Assembly: GCF_035222485.1 (NCBI RefSeq)
Contig: NC_085921.1
Span: 3,658,001-3,722,000 of the forward strand
Source of the DNA: Podospora pseudoanserina
Lineage: Eukaryota > Ascomycota > Sordariomycetes > Sordariales > Podosporaceae
Reading direction: 5' to 3'
DNA: 64,000 nt
Shown: in pieces, positions 11,571 to 22,662 of the stretch
How the letters are laid out: each line of letters begins with the position of its first letter
How positions within the stretch are numbered: the stretch's first letter is position 1
Position numbers and translations under genes: made by a program
Notes under the pieces: generated by a model
The model's database searches: none
What the model saw: only the letters and a program-made list of their open reading frames with translations
Told to the model about the DNA's origin: nothing

Positions 11571-12911
11571 AGGAGGTTTGAGCATCGTTTGGTTGGTCTG
11601 ACAGCATGAAACCTGCCAGGCCAGGCCTGATACCACAGCAAAATATGTGCAAAGTCTGAAATGACCCTGCTAGCAATACCATTCACGGCCTTGAGTTTGA
11701 TCTCCTAAACAAACAAGTCTTTAGAAATGCCAAGCATTCTCAACACTATGTGAATTATAGACTGGGATTCCACGCAAAACTTTCCTTCCAGGTGTTTCCC
11801 AAGCACTTCATGTCCAATCCCACGTACCCACCTTCTCCTTGTATCCTAGGTGAGACTGTAAGGTGAGTTGGCAAGCGTGCCCCACTGCTTCCACGCGTGG
11901 AAGTGAATATCCACGAAGCGTTCCAACCAAAGACACCGAACGGACCGGGTCCGGACCGAGGGAGCATTCTCCACCCGGATCCGTTCCGTAGGTCTGCAAA
12001 CGGCGTCACTTCCGTGCAATATGTGAAAATCGCAACCGGGACTTCTACGGGGTTCGGGATCGTCGCCGTGTTCTAAAGTCCTGACGCCGTGATGAAGTCG
12101 GCGGCTGACGATATGAAAACATCGGAGCCACCGAGGCATGCACGAAGGGTTAACAATGACGGCACTGACAGCTATCTGGGGGCCAGCGCCCACCGTCAGA
12201 GGCAAAATGACATATCCGTTGTTACCGCTTGCAAACGTGGGGGTAACGCTCGGCATTCCCATTGGGCCGATTGGGTTCGAGAACGGTCGACGGTCCCCGC
12301 ACCGTTCCGATTCTTTTCATCATCGCTCCCCTCTTCTTGGGTATGACAGGGATGCATCGCCCCCCTCCTCTCCCTCTAAGATTTTGCGCCTGCTTGTGCC
12401 TGTCAGTGCCTGTCAGTGCCGAGCAGGGACCGGGACGGGGGAGACGCTCCTCTTATCGGCCAGTCCCAGAAAGAAAATCTTCAGGTGTTAAAAAAAAGCC
12501 CGCAAATTCCGGGGCACCCCCCCATCTATCTCCTCCCTTCGGCTCCATCTTACCAATAATTTTTCTGCCTCATATCTTTTTTGCCTCTGCCATTTTTTTT
12601 TGCATGTGCTACAGAGCGAACGGGTCTTTGCGTATTTGAAACAAACCAAAAACCGAAATACAGCACGACAGAGCATTCATTCACTTGATACTTGACAACG
12701 CGAGAGGTCGATTGTCAAATTCGTTGTTTCGCAACCACCTTCAATTGATTTTTCACCTTCCCTCTTTCTGCGCGGCGTTCACCAACCCCCTTCTCGCACG
12801 CGATCGCGAAAATCGGAGATTCGGTACGGTCGGCGATCTTTTAGACGCCCAACCAACAAACGGAAAACCACTCTCTGACTGAGAGCACATCCTCAAGAAA
12901 ACACCGACAAA
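11571..12911. other. Intergenic region with long pyrimidine-rich leader of the Ups gene
   Basis: 1.34 kb. The left part is the MAP2 3' flank. The right part (12340-12900) is C/T-rich with T and A tracts, as expected for a fungal promoter and leader. A 10-base unit, tgcctgtcag, repeats about 2.5 times at 12397-12420. No convincing gene. Confidence 0.45.
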
Positions 12912-13508
12912 ATGAAGGTCTTTTCCAACACAGAAACCTTCAACTACTCCTGGGAGGAGGTATCAACCGCCAACTGGCGGAAATACTGCCCATGGAACGA
13001 CAAATCCACCCACGTTCTCGCCGTCGACACCATCAGCCGGACCGTCGACCCCGAGACTGGCATCCTGCGCACAGAACGCCTCATCACCTGCAAGCAGAGT
13101 ATGCCTGAGATCTTGAAGAAGATCCTGGGCGCCGGCATGGAGGATCAGCAAGTTTTTGAGACGTCCTATGTCGACCCAAAGCAGAGGACCGTCACCATGG
13201 TCTCAGAGAACATCACATGGAACAACCTTCTCAACGTTCAGGAGACGGTTGTCTACAGACCACTCAATGACCATCAGACATCCTTCGAGCAGGCGGCCAA
13301 GATCACCGCTCTGTGCGGCGGGTGGCAGAAGATTAAGAACAGCATGGAGGACGCGCTCGTCAAGAGGTTTCGCGACAACGCTGCCAGGGGCAAGGAAGGG
13401 TTCGAGGCTGTGCTTGCCATGAGCAGGAGGGTGTTCGCCGAGGAGCAGCAGCGGGAGAAGATGATGCTCATCCAAGCCCAGGCCGTCAACATCCGCATGG
13501 CTGCTTAG
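12912..13508 (+). CDS. UPS2: PRELI/MSF1 domain phospholipid-transfer protein, Ups2/Ups3 type
   Basis: Single-exon gene of 198 residues. Ups proteins work with Mdm35 in the mitochondrial intermembrane space to move phospholipid between the two membranes; Ups2 moves phosphatidylserine. The start MKVFSNTETFNYSWEEV and the segments NWRKYCPWN, STHVLAVDTISR and TERLITCKQSMPEILKKI follow the yeast Ups2 layout closely. CGGWQKIKNSMEDALVKRF marks the C-terminal helix. The protein ends RMAA at a TAG (13506-13508). Unusually, the same frame stays open for a further 113 codons (see the next entry). A long antisense ORF overlapping the 3' half is not coding. Confidence 0.9.
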   Translation: MKVFSNTETFNYSWEEVSTANWRKYCPWNDKSTHVLAVDTISRTVDPETGILRTERLITCKQSMPEILKKILGAGMEDQQVFETSYVDPKQRTVTMVSENITWNNLLNVQETVVYRPLNDHQTSFEQAAKITALCGGWQKIKNSMEDALVKRFRDNAARGKEGFEAVLAMSRRVFAEEQQREKMMLIQAQAVNIRMAA

Positions 13509-13847
13509 GAGGCTACCGTCGACTGCAACGATATTGAAGTTGATGGTGAGCACGACAGCAGCACCGGCGATGACGAAAATAGCAACATCGCCTTCAACGT
13601 GGATGACCGCTGTCATCGGGAGAAAACGGAGCAATTGAAAGAGTGTGACTCGGCGCAACCACCAACAAAGCCTGACGAACAAGAAGCACAACAACAAGGG
13701 ACCATCAACTGGGAACAACGCCTTCAGGACAAAGACGTCATCCCGGGGGTCTCATCATCACCACTAGCATGTTTTGCCCTACACCACGGGGCTGGTTATG
13801 GAAAAAGGGTCTTATTTCACACTATCAAAAAGGTGGCCGCGGGATAG
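13509..13847 (+). other. Open in-frame continuation beyond the UPS2 TAG stop (113 codons)
   Basis: Directly after the TAG, in the same frame, 112 sense codons run to a TAG at 13845-13847. The first 60 residues or so are strongly hydrophilic and acidic (IEVDGEHDSSTGDDE, KPDEQEAQQQ), unlike random translation; the last part is less convincing. It could be a C-terminal extension reached by readthrough or by UAG-to-UGG editing, a decayed extension, or a chance open frame in 3' UTR. Confidence 0.3.
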
Positions 13848-14368
13848 AGGGGATCTATTACACTGGGCTGGAGCTTTGGCGTCGGGGCTTTTATTTCTGA
13901 GCATTTTCGCAACTGTAACATCATCAAGGGGTTGTTTTTTTCTTTGCTTTTCCCAGCTTTTACCTCTCCTTTTGTCACTCTGTGCGTTTCTTGATTCAAA
14001 AGGAGTTCTGGGAAAAAATACCCCGATGTTGATTTTTGATTTTCATGCCTTTCTTTGTATTGTCTACACGGATAGACGTTTTGTTTTAGAGGGCTTGCTT
14101 TACAAAAGAGGAGCATTAGACAGTTTATAGAACTGGTTGCGGTGTGCTTTCGCGTTTGAAGAGATAGAGGAGGAAGATGGTGGTGAAGAAGATGAAGAAA
14201 AAGAATGGGAAATGAAATGGACACTCTCCGCTGTGCTGGTTTAATTGGTTAGACCCTTGTTTGCCTAGTAGTTTGCCCTCCTAGCTTCTTTTATGATCAT
14301 GATTCATGGTTTCATGACTGATGTCTTTTTGTTCGCTAGGTTTCTTGAATACTGGGTGATGTAGGATA
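13848..14368. other. Convergent 3' region, no gene seen
   Basis: T-rich 520 bases between the Ups frame and the convergent small gene. It holds 3' UTRs only. Confidence 0.4.
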
Positions 14369-14863
14369 TCATTGTGACGACTCCAGTTTTGATTTACATC
14401 TCCCCTCATACTTGCGCAGTAGCTCCCTCGTCTCCAGGTCTATTTTTTGTTCTCCCCCGTCAGTCATTATCTTTTTCACGAACCCTATCCCGTCGGAGTA
14501 GCGTCGGTAGAAATACAACTCCTCCACTGCGTGCAGCAAGTCTTGGGCTTGGGGTTTGCTGATTAGACCGCCGCGGTTGGCGTCTGGTTCGGGGGTGAGA
14601 GGGAGAGGGATTTGAGTCCATAACTGTGTTGCGGTGATTAGTAACTTTGTTCTGATGGGGGTGGGATGGGGGGGTGAGGGGCATACATCGCCGTTCTCGA
14701 CTCGGGGGATATATTCTTTTTTCAGGGCTGCAAACGCTGACTGCGAGAGAGCGGAGCGGTCAGCTCGGGAGACGGGTTGTTTGGCGGGGCAGGAGGCGAG
14801 GTCTTCGGGGTCGGATTCGGAGGAGGAGCCTAGGTTGAGGTTGAAGAGGAGGTCGTCTGCCAT
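14369..14863 (-). CDS. Small conserved-looking protein of unknown function
   Basis: Two exons, 14863-14687 and 14623-14369, give 143 residues. The intron (14624-14686, 63 bases) has donor gtatgc, branch actaatc and acceptor acacag. It is a multiple of three without stops, so retention would add 21 residues. The start is MADDLLFNLNLG followed by a Ser/Asp/Glu stretch. The C-terminal half is helical and looks TPR-like in pattern (QDLLHAVEELYFYRRYSDG, then TRELLRKYEGRCKSKL), but I recognise no family. It is transcribed away from the YFH7-like gene, with a 547-base shared promoter. Confidence 0.65.
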   Translation of the reverse strand: MADDLLFNLNLGSSSESDPEDLASCPAKQPVSRADRSALSQSAFAALKKEYIPRVENGDVCPSPPHPTPIRTKLLITATQLWTQIPLPLTPEPDANRGGLISKPQAQDLLHAVEELYFYRRYSDGIGFVKKIMTDGGEQKIDLETRELLRKYEGRCKSKLESSQ

Positions 14864-15410
14864 TTTGGGATGCGGGCAACTCCGCTGAAGGTACTGGAGG
14901 ATAAAAATTTGGTGGGAGCAACTTGAAGAGATCTGGTTAATTGTAGATATTTTGAGTGTGAGATTGCTGTGAGAACAAAAGTTGAGATTGTGGGCGAGTC
15001 AAGTGAGTGAGTTGTAAAAGTTGAGAGGTGAGGTTGATGGATGGAGCTTTTCGGCGACGGCGCCGTGGCGGAGTCACCGCTTTGAACCTCCGCTCCGGCG
15101 ATTCCCCCCGATAGCTGCTGTCTCCGCACCGGCGAGTTCAACTTCATCTTCAACGACAACTGTTTGGAAAGCTGGGGCTTTGTAACGTTCATATTGTAAC
15201 TGTGTTTTTTTTTCTAGTTTTCGAATGTGGTGTAAACTGACAAAAACTCGGCATTTGCATCCGAGTTTGCAGTTGCTGCATTGCTTGCTCTGAACCCAAT
15301 CCTCGAGCGACTCCGAAGCACAAACTACACTTCCCGTCGGCACCTTTCACTTACACCTTGAATTATACCACACTTCCTCAAGTGTAGTTGTTTTGTACGC
15401 CATTACCGCA
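14864..15410. other. Divergent promoter region
   Basis: 547 bases between start codons on opposite strands. A GC-rich block at 15050-15120 contains repeated ggcg/cgccg motifs. No coding sequence is supported; the short minus-strand ORFs here overlap the leader of the 14.4 kb gene. Confidence 0.45.
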
Positions 15411-16339
15411 ATGGACGAGCACCTCGCCGAAATCGTCTCCCTCGCCCAAGCCAAATTCGAGTCAACACCCCCCAACCGTCGGCTGTGTAAGTCCCCTTCC
15501 TCCTCCCCATCTCACACACCCCCATCAAACTAACCGTCCCAAAAAGTAATCGGCATCTCCGGCCCTCCCGGCTCCGGTAAACCTCCCCATGCTCTCCAAC
15601 ACCCCCCCCCCCAAAGCTCCTCACTAACATCTTTCCTCGCCTCCCCCAGGCAAAACCACCCTCTCAACCCTCCTCACCACCTCCCTCAACTCCCTCCTCC
15701 CCCAAACAACAACCTTCCTCCCCCTAGACGGCTACCACCACCCCCGCTCCACCCTCGACACCTTCCCCGACCCAGCCCGCGCCCATAAATATCGCGGCTC
15801 AGAACCAACCTTCAACGGCCCCGCCTTCCTCTCCCTCGTCCAATCCCTCGCCGAACCCATCACCCCCTCCACATCCCCCATCTACGCCCCCAGCTTCGAC
15901 CACGCCGTCAAAGACCCGGTCGAGAACGCCATCGAAATCCTACCGACGCACAGGATAGTGGTTATCGAGGGGAATTGTAGGCCCCCCCTCCATTTTCCCT
16001 CACATGCGCCCCCCTTTCCTTGCTTAAAATGCTGATGATCAAATGGATAAAAAAGATATCATGCTCAACAAACCACCCTGGTCATCCATCCCGCCGTTAC
16101 TGGACATCAAGATCTTCATCTCCGCGCCCGAGCCGGTTTTGCGACAAAGGCTGGCAAGGAGACATTTGGCTGCTGGGTTAGTCGACAGTGTGGAGAAGGG
16201 GGAGGAGAGGGCCGATTTTAACGATGTACCCAACGGTAGACAGATCATTGAGAATCTGGTTCTCTATCAGGGGGACGTAATTCAGATCGGGAGCACGGAT
16301 GATGTGACGTGGGGACCTGTCTCCTCGTCGTCAATGTAG
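15411..16339 (+). CDS. YFH7: P-loop kinase of the Yfh7 / uridine-kinase-like family
   Basis: Four exons: 15411-15486, 15547-15576, 15650-15976 and 16056-16339, 238 residues. The Walker A motif GISGPPGSGKTT is assembled across exons 2 and 3. The family motifs follow in order: LPLDGYHHPRSTLD, IYAPSFDHAVKDPVE, RIVVIEGNY (across the third intron), RQRLARRHLAAGLV and FNDVPNGRQI. The same motifs in the same order occur in yeast Yfh7 and related bacterial kinases of the phosphoribulokinase/uridine kinase fold. The true substrate is unknown. The protein is shorter than yeast Yfh7, which has insertions. Confidence 0.85.
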
Positions 16340-16526
16340 ATATCAAACTTGAAATGAAGGACATTGTGACCACACAGTCACTCAGTCTTGCTGAATTCTA
16401 ACATTCACAGTCAGTCACTTCAATTCTTCGCTTCAGAGTCAGAATGGGCATCGCTATAATTCAGAACGAAGAATCATCTTCATCTGTCTCAATCGAGTGC
16501 CTCTGCAGATCCTAAAGCAAGAACAC

Positions 16527-19500
16527 TCACGCAGCCCATGCTGCCAAGTAGTAGTTGATATCCGAACCTAAGATCCCATCGCGGATAAGCAAACTCCTCC
16601 AGACTCCAGACGCCTTCTCGAAACAACTAGCAAATCCCTTCACAACGCTTTCCGCCGCGCTCTTAGTCTTACGAATATGCTTCCATGAAAATCTTCTGTG
16701 CTACTCCAAATAGCACCGATATTAATCATATGTCATCTCCATCTCCTCTATCCCAAGGTGGGAACCGTGCCAATTCACTTGGGAAGGTGAAAATTAAAGC
16801 GGCCTGTGGTCGGCAGCGCGGCTCTGCTGGCATGACGGGACGCTCCAAGGCCGCGCAAAGTCGACGTCGACGCACTGGATGATCTGCGCGTTTTTGCGGG
16901 CGGTGGTGTAGCCGCTGCAGGCACGAATGCGCGAGCAGTCGGTGTGAACGTCCGCGCGGCCGCGTTTAACGGCGGAGTTGGCTCTTCGATGGGGATCAGT
17001 TGTGATCCCTGCTCGAACGCGTCTCTACGCACGGTAGAGCACGAGATCTCTCGTGACCCTGCCGGTACCTCAAGAGTGAGCCGTGACATTCGGCGGTCAA
17101 GATCGCCCACCTGGGTGTCACTACGCAAATAGCGGGCAGACGGCTGCAAAGTCGCAAGCGCTCCAGCACGGTCCCCAATAGCACGCGAACCCGGAAAGAA
17201 AAAGTCCTCCAGGTTCTCAGCCTCGTCAATCCTGGTCTCAGGGTCAAGCTGAGCGAGGTCGTGGAAATAGCTACCCTCCTTCCAGCGCTTTTCGTACGGG
17301 AGTCCCGTGAAAGCATTACTGTTTTGAATGGGGGCATCCATGGTCGAGGACCACCGTGAGGCACCAAGTCCAGCATCGGGTTTTCGATATTCAGCCAGGG
17401 GCTTCACAGGGGCCTGGACTGGCTTCAAGGCGGCAGCTGATGCCTGCGGTGAAATGTTCTCCACGGCCACGGACGACTCCGTTTTGGCGATAGTCATAGG
17501 CTGCTTTTGAGTTGTGGCAGCGGATGACTCTGCTTTCCCCAACACCCAGTCCATACCAATGGTGGACTTCCGGATGTACTCCTTCGTGTCAACACCGTCA
17601 ACAGGAGGAGTGGGGGCCCCATCTTTGCCGTATGGATATGGGACATCTGCCAACCAGGCCGGGGGTTGGACCTGGGAGTTATTCATGGCCATCATCTCTT
17701 CATTCGTATACTGAAGACGACGGGGCTTGACAAACGCCACTGCAGAGGAGTTGAGATAGTCCTCTATCTGTGCGACTACCTCTTGTCGCTCGGACTTGGT
17801 GTGGTTCTGGCAGACCACATCGATGAATGCTTCGCGGATACCTTCAACAGTTGCGGTAATCTCCCGCTTGGTCTTCCCGCCAGCCTTCTTCCTGAGAAAA
17901 GCCGTGAGCATGTTTCGGAGCATGGCAACTGCATCAGGCACTGATAGCTTGACTGGTTCGTGTGTCAAAGCATCATTCTCTACCGGCGTGCTGGTTCTGC
18001 TGATATCGTGGCCGAGCGAAGTCACAGCAGGCGCCACCTCCAAGGCATCTTCGTTGCCGTATGGCTCCAAGGTCGAGAGCAGTGCCGATGCCTCTGAACT
18101 TCCACGCTTTGGGACTGGACTGGTGTCCTTCCCCTCGACATTGATAAGGACACCTTGTGTCGCTTTGAGCTCCGACTCGTCATCGTGTTGGCGCGTGCCG
18201 CTGGCTTCGCCCGTGATGAACCGAGAAGCGTACTGCACCGCCCTGTTATTGGACACGCTAGCCTGTGGCTTGACCGGTGGTAAACGAATCACAGTAGTGT
18301 TTCCGTTCGCGGGAGCAGCGTTTGCTGGAGTAACCGGCGGCTGAGGTGCAATCGATGGCTTGGGAGCAACCGATGGCTCTGGGGCAGGCTTCTGCCCAGA
18401 GGTTTCAAAAGCCCCCACGGCATATTTGCCAGCTTTGAGGTCTCTCAAAACTTTGAGGAAACTCTCAAGCTCACCAGCGGTACTGAAAGTCAGGCCGAAA
18501 TACAGAACGTTCTGTCCAAAATGAAGAGAGAGGGTCAGGTCGCTTGAGACAAAGTCCTGATATTCGGCAATGGTGAACTGAACGAATAGTTTGTTTTCGG
18601 CAAACATCATGCAGAAGCCCAGTATGGGAGCTGGAGCCACTGTCAAGAAGACAATGGCAGGCAATGGCTGATTTCTTCCAGGTGGGTTGAGGAGAACCTC
18701 TGTCCGAGCGACCATGTGGGGAGGGTTGGCGACATGTTGGTTCCCACCATATTGGGATGGCGGGACTGGGACGTCTCTAGGAGCTTGCTGCACAATCCTG
18801 GAGGGGCCTGGGAGCGGGCTCGAAACCGGTTGGCGAAGGGGAGCAGACTCTGACGGCTGCCGGAGGTGGACAGACGCTGGTGGGAGCCGGGATGGACCGG
18901 CATTTCTGGAGCTGGACATCTTCTGCTTGCGGTTGCGGTTGCTTACGAACGGGGACCCGCTCTTGACCATTTGCTGAACGTGCGAAAACGAGTGATGTGG
19001 CTCCTGGGCCGGAGGCATCTGACTTCGGGTCGCATAGGGATGAAGGTTACTATACAGTATGGTTAGCACCAGGGCTTCTTCTTGACACAATAACTGGCAA
19101 AATGTGACCCACTTGCGGCTCTGGCTCTCCTGATATCTCAGCAAAACCGTCGCCTTTCTCTTGGCCTCTGCCTTCAGCTCGTGAAGGCGAGGACCTCCAA
19201 GATCAGCAAGCCCTTTGACCGCGGCAGCGTCATCATCCTCGAAGACGCCGGACGCAATGGCATCTGGCGAAATGTCAGCATCTACCATTCTATCAACTTT
19301 GGATGAGAGATGATACCCTGCCAAACATTCGACATCTTCGCGCCCCTTGCTACGAGCGCATCATTCTGGATTTGGGGCCGACGAATATACTCTTGTCTGG
19401 GCTCGCGGTCGCCCCGGTCACCACGACCATGTCGGCCATTCTTTCCGCCTCCCTTCTTTTTATTCATGGCTGCCAACTCGCCGTCATCGACGGGAAGTTC

Positions 19501-19658
19501 GTCCAGGCGGCCGATTCCCAAATCCGCCTGCAGATAATTAGTTAGCAGTATGTCGCATGGCAATAGGAGCAGAGAAACTTCACCATCATGGCCTGCTGGA
19601 TAGCGGCCTCCTCCGCCAGCTCCTCTGAGGTCTTCTTGTTCTCTTTGTCGATCGACAT
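16527..19658 (-). CDS. Large low-complexity protein of unknown function (958 residues)
   Basis: Five exons: 19658-19584, 19527-19317, 19263-19113, 19049-16779 and 16695-16527. The start MSIDKENKKTSEELAEEAA leads to a Lys/Arg/Gly basic patch (NKKKGGGKNGRHGRGDRGD). Then come a helical Lys/Arg stretch, a long Pro/Ser/Gln-rich region and a compact segment with strand-like pattern (KLFVQFTIAEYQDFVSSDLT and SLHFGQNVLYFGLTF). A second helical block follows (AVAMLRNMLTAFLRKKAGG, then REAFIDVVCQNHTKSERQE). The last exon adds about 55 ordered residues, including VVKGFASCFEKASGVWRSLL. That exon fits the frame through an 83-base intron with donor gtgaat and acceptor gcacag. No named family is recognised. 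Confidence 0.72.
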
Positions 19659-22309
19659 GATGACTAGATGCCCGTATGATCCTTGAAGGAGTCGTGATAT
19701 TTGAGCGAACGAGTGACCTAAGCCGGGTCTGTAACGAGTGATGGAGTCGAACCAATCGAAAGGTCGTGCCCTGTCAAGTAGGACAAAACGTTTCTCACGA
19801 CAACTGATCGATAATAGCGATCTGAAAGATGGTTACAAAGGCAATTGATATGACAAGACCCTGACGGTTCGTTTGACTAGACGCTTTGGGTTGAACAGAG
19901 GCAGGAGGTTGGCGAAGAGTGGTAGAGATCGAAGAACGAGAGAATGTTGTGGAGAGGTAAGCAGGCAAAGTGGGGAGTGCAAGCTTCTTAGAGGCGGCCA
20001 CTCGCGAGCTCGGTCAGGCTAGGCAACGAGAGGATTGGTATGAAGGAAGGTACGCGCGTGCGGTGGGAACAAGGCGAGAAGGGATGGCAGGAGCACTGCT
20101 CGTTGAGGGGGGAGGAAGGAAGGGAGCACGGAGAGTAGAGGTTGGTCGGGCACAACTCGAAGGCGGTTTACTTACCGAATGAGCTGCCCACCTCAGAGTG
20201 ATGGAACAGAGACAACGAATGTATCAAACTCGTTTTCTGCGTGTAGCAGAGTCGTCGGTATTGGTTTCTTGGAGCAAAGCGGAATAATACCGGGGAGCTG
20301 CCGAGTCGATCTGTTAGACGTCTGCAATTATTTTCGACTCTGTCATGTACATACCTTGATGATGGCGACGATGATGGAAACACAACTCGAAGTCGCGATA
20401 GATCATCAATCAGGCCTGAGTTCCCTTGGGTGGTGAGGGAGATTGTCGCCCGACGGGGACCTTTGGGTGGTCGTGTTGTCAAGACCACGGAGGCAAGGAA
20501 GCCAGGAAGATATCTCCAGCCTGTTGAGGTAACAAGATAAGTTGTCAAGATACTCGAAGGGGATAAATCGAAAGATGAAGGGTAAGGTGAGCCAGTGGGA
20601 AAGCTAAGTAGTGGTGGCGGGAGGCTGTTGAGTTCGCAGCTAGATGCCTTTGTTCTGTTGTGTTTGGTTCAGGAAAAGAAAGCAGCGACTGAGGGAGAAG
20701 GAAGAGACTTTATACCCTTTGTGGGACCCACGATGCGGTCTGTGGGTGCTCTCAATATGAGCCGCACCATCATGCCGCCGCTGGGTTTTGATTGCGGCCG
20801 AGGCTAGGGCTTGGAGGTTGTCGTCGCCGAGATATCTCGGGGGTCGTCGGGGGTCATCGGTGGGGGTCGCCGGCGGGGGTCGACCGCGGGGGTTAGACGG
20901 CAGGTGTGACAGAGGAGATTATGCAGAGCCGTGGAGGTCATCGATACTTGCTTTCAACTTCAAGTTCTGAGTTTCATACACAGTCACAAGCCACTTTACC
21001 TTACCTACCTTACATTACATTGCCTACAAACAAGCGTTTCCATTAAGCACCAGATTTCGTACCATGACCGCCATTAACTGGACCTCGGGATCGGTTGTAG
21101 GGCTTATCTCCATCTTTCAAGAATCTCCCATATCTTTAAGACTTTGCCATGTAGCTCAGAAGGCTTAGTCACACATGGTCCATGATCAATAAGTTAGGTG
21201 CTCAGACGGGCAGCTTTGAGTAATTGCCACTGAATCTGGGTTCTTGCGTTATAAAGGTTGTTACCTCCACCGGAGAATCATGGAAGGATATTGCCACCAT
21301 GTGTTTTTTTGTACGGAACATATATATATTGAACAAACAGCTACATTTTACAAAGGACGCGAGCAATTCGTCCATTTTACAGTGTGCTTGTTGACTTGCC
21401 CCTATTCTTGGACCTTGATATGGTCCGTGCGGAGGGTACACCTGAATTTGGACTTGAAGCAATTTGGGCCAAGGTATTCCACTTCATATGGTCACCGCTT
21501 GCTTGTCTACTTTTCCAATCCGTGCCCTCGCGTCACACTCAGTGTCTGTAAACCCATTGCACGCTCACATCCCACCCAGGGACCCGGGGTGCAATGAGCG
21601 TGACTGTTCGGCTGAGGGGCTTTCTTGATCATGAAAACAGGCAACAAGCCATACGTATACCGACTCACCTCCCTCTTCAATCGCAACTCTTAGAACAACA
21701 ACGGTAACGGAGACGACTATTCCGATGTCTGTGATAATGTAAACACTGTCTACATCTACGACTACGCCGGCCAGTATCCGATGAGAGTAACAAGGCTTCT
21801 AGTTATAAGAAATTGGGCGACGGAGAGCTGTCTAGGAGGAGGATAATCTTACCTGTCTTGTGATGACAGTTCCAATTCAAGATGATGTGGCAAATAGGTC
21901 AAGACCACCCGTGGGAGACGTGCAGATTCTAGACAGTGGTGTCTCGTCCACTGGGCTACTTACTCGGGCCAGGTTTACACCGTTTGAAGGTTAATGTGTG
22001 TTCTTTTAACACCTGATTTGGACTTCAACAGCGTAACCGGAAAGCGAGCAAGGGAAGTAGGTGTACGGGCATGCTGCATGTGGAATCTGGAAGTTGAATC
22101 CAATATCTTCAAATGGAGGATACAGCGGTGACGTTTCAGCAGGTAGCAACAACAACATCAATTCAACGCATCACAATATTCTGTCAAGTCTAGTAGTGTA
22201 ACTTCAAATTATTTTATATTCAGCAGCGACGGCCATCATGTCCATCACCCTGCCCTCATAACCATTATGCAGTAAATATCGCTAAAATCAAATCCCATCA
22301 TTCTCCCAT
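19659..22309. other. Long gene-free region: probable spliced leader of the 958-residue gene, then intergenic DNA
   Basis: 2.65 kb without a convincing gene. On the minus strand, donors gtaagtaaa (about 20173) and gtatgtaca (about 20352), with matching acceptors near 19777 and 20317, suggest that the unknown gene to the left has a long leader with two introns. A 68-codon minus ORF ending in a hydrophobic helix (19795-20001) would then lie in the first of these introns. From 21000 to 22300 I see only AT-richer unique sequence and a pair of nested inverted repeats at 21555-21602. Confidence 0.35.
21555..21602. repeat. Two competing 8-base inverted repeats
   Basis: CATTGCAC (21555-21562) pairs with GTGCAATG (21589-21596), and CACGCTCA (21560-21567) pairs with TGAGCGTG (21595-21602). 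The arms overlap, so the two stems exclude each other. Confidence 0.4.
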
Positions 22310-22585
22310 TTACTTTGACCGAGCATCCTTGGGAGGCTCGCTCAGACCATCCTTGCCCTGACGACCAATTCCGCTCATATCAATATCCTCCGAAGCCTTG
22401 GTCGCAGGCTCCCTCAGTCCAGCTGTGGAACCGGGACCGGTTGAAACATCGCTCGAAAAACGACCACTGCCGACGTTGGTCTTGCTAGCGTCGGCGGACT
22501 GCCAGTCGGAGGCCTTGGGGGGCATCTGCGGGAGGGGGAGGTTCTGGCGGACCTCTTCGATCTTGTCGGCCTTGGATTGAGTCAT
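22310..22585 (-). CDS. Small hydrophilic protein of unknown function (91 residues)
   Basis: Single coding exon, start MTQSKADKIEEVRQNLPLP, stop TGA at 22310. The sequence is rich in Ser, Asp, Lys and Gly with no hydrophobic core, so it is probably disordered. A splice donor gtaagc and acceptor catcag just upstream (22610-22662) fit a 5' UTR intron, which supports a real transcript. The codons look coding and the composition is uniform, but I know no family for it. Confidence 0.6.
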   Translation of the reverse strand: MTQSKADKIEEVRQNLPLPQMPPKASDWQSADASKTNVGSGRFSSDVSTGPGSTAGLREPATKASEDIDMSGIGRQGKDGLSEPPKDARSK

Positions 22586-22609
22586 GTTGGTTGTGTTTGT
22601 GTGTGGTTT

Positions 22610-22662
22610 CTGATGGGGGTCAGCACATCTGCTTCAAACTCTTGAGAGTTCAAGGAGCTTAC
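22610..22662 (-). other. Probable 5' UTR intron of the 91-residue protein gene
   Basis: On the minus strand the donor gtaagc is at 22662, a ctgac branch-like site follows, and the acceptor catcag ends at 22610, 25 bases before the start codon. Length is 53 bases. Confidence 0.5.

Noticed and set aside
13203-13718. 171-codon minus-strand ORF over the UPS2 3' half
   Set aside because: Hydrophobic start but no motif; it overlaps a well-supported gene, and its existence weakens slightly the claim that the plus-strand continuation is selected.
19795-20001. 68-codon minus-strand ORF with a C-terminal hydrophobic helix
   Set aside because: It starts with a plausible ATG, but it lies in the probable leader intron of the 958-residue gene and has no recognisable family. 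At most a uORF.
21140-21180. tRNA-like string with a D-arm-like gtagctcag
   Set aside because: No T-loop, no acceptor stem and no anticodon arm can be placed around it.
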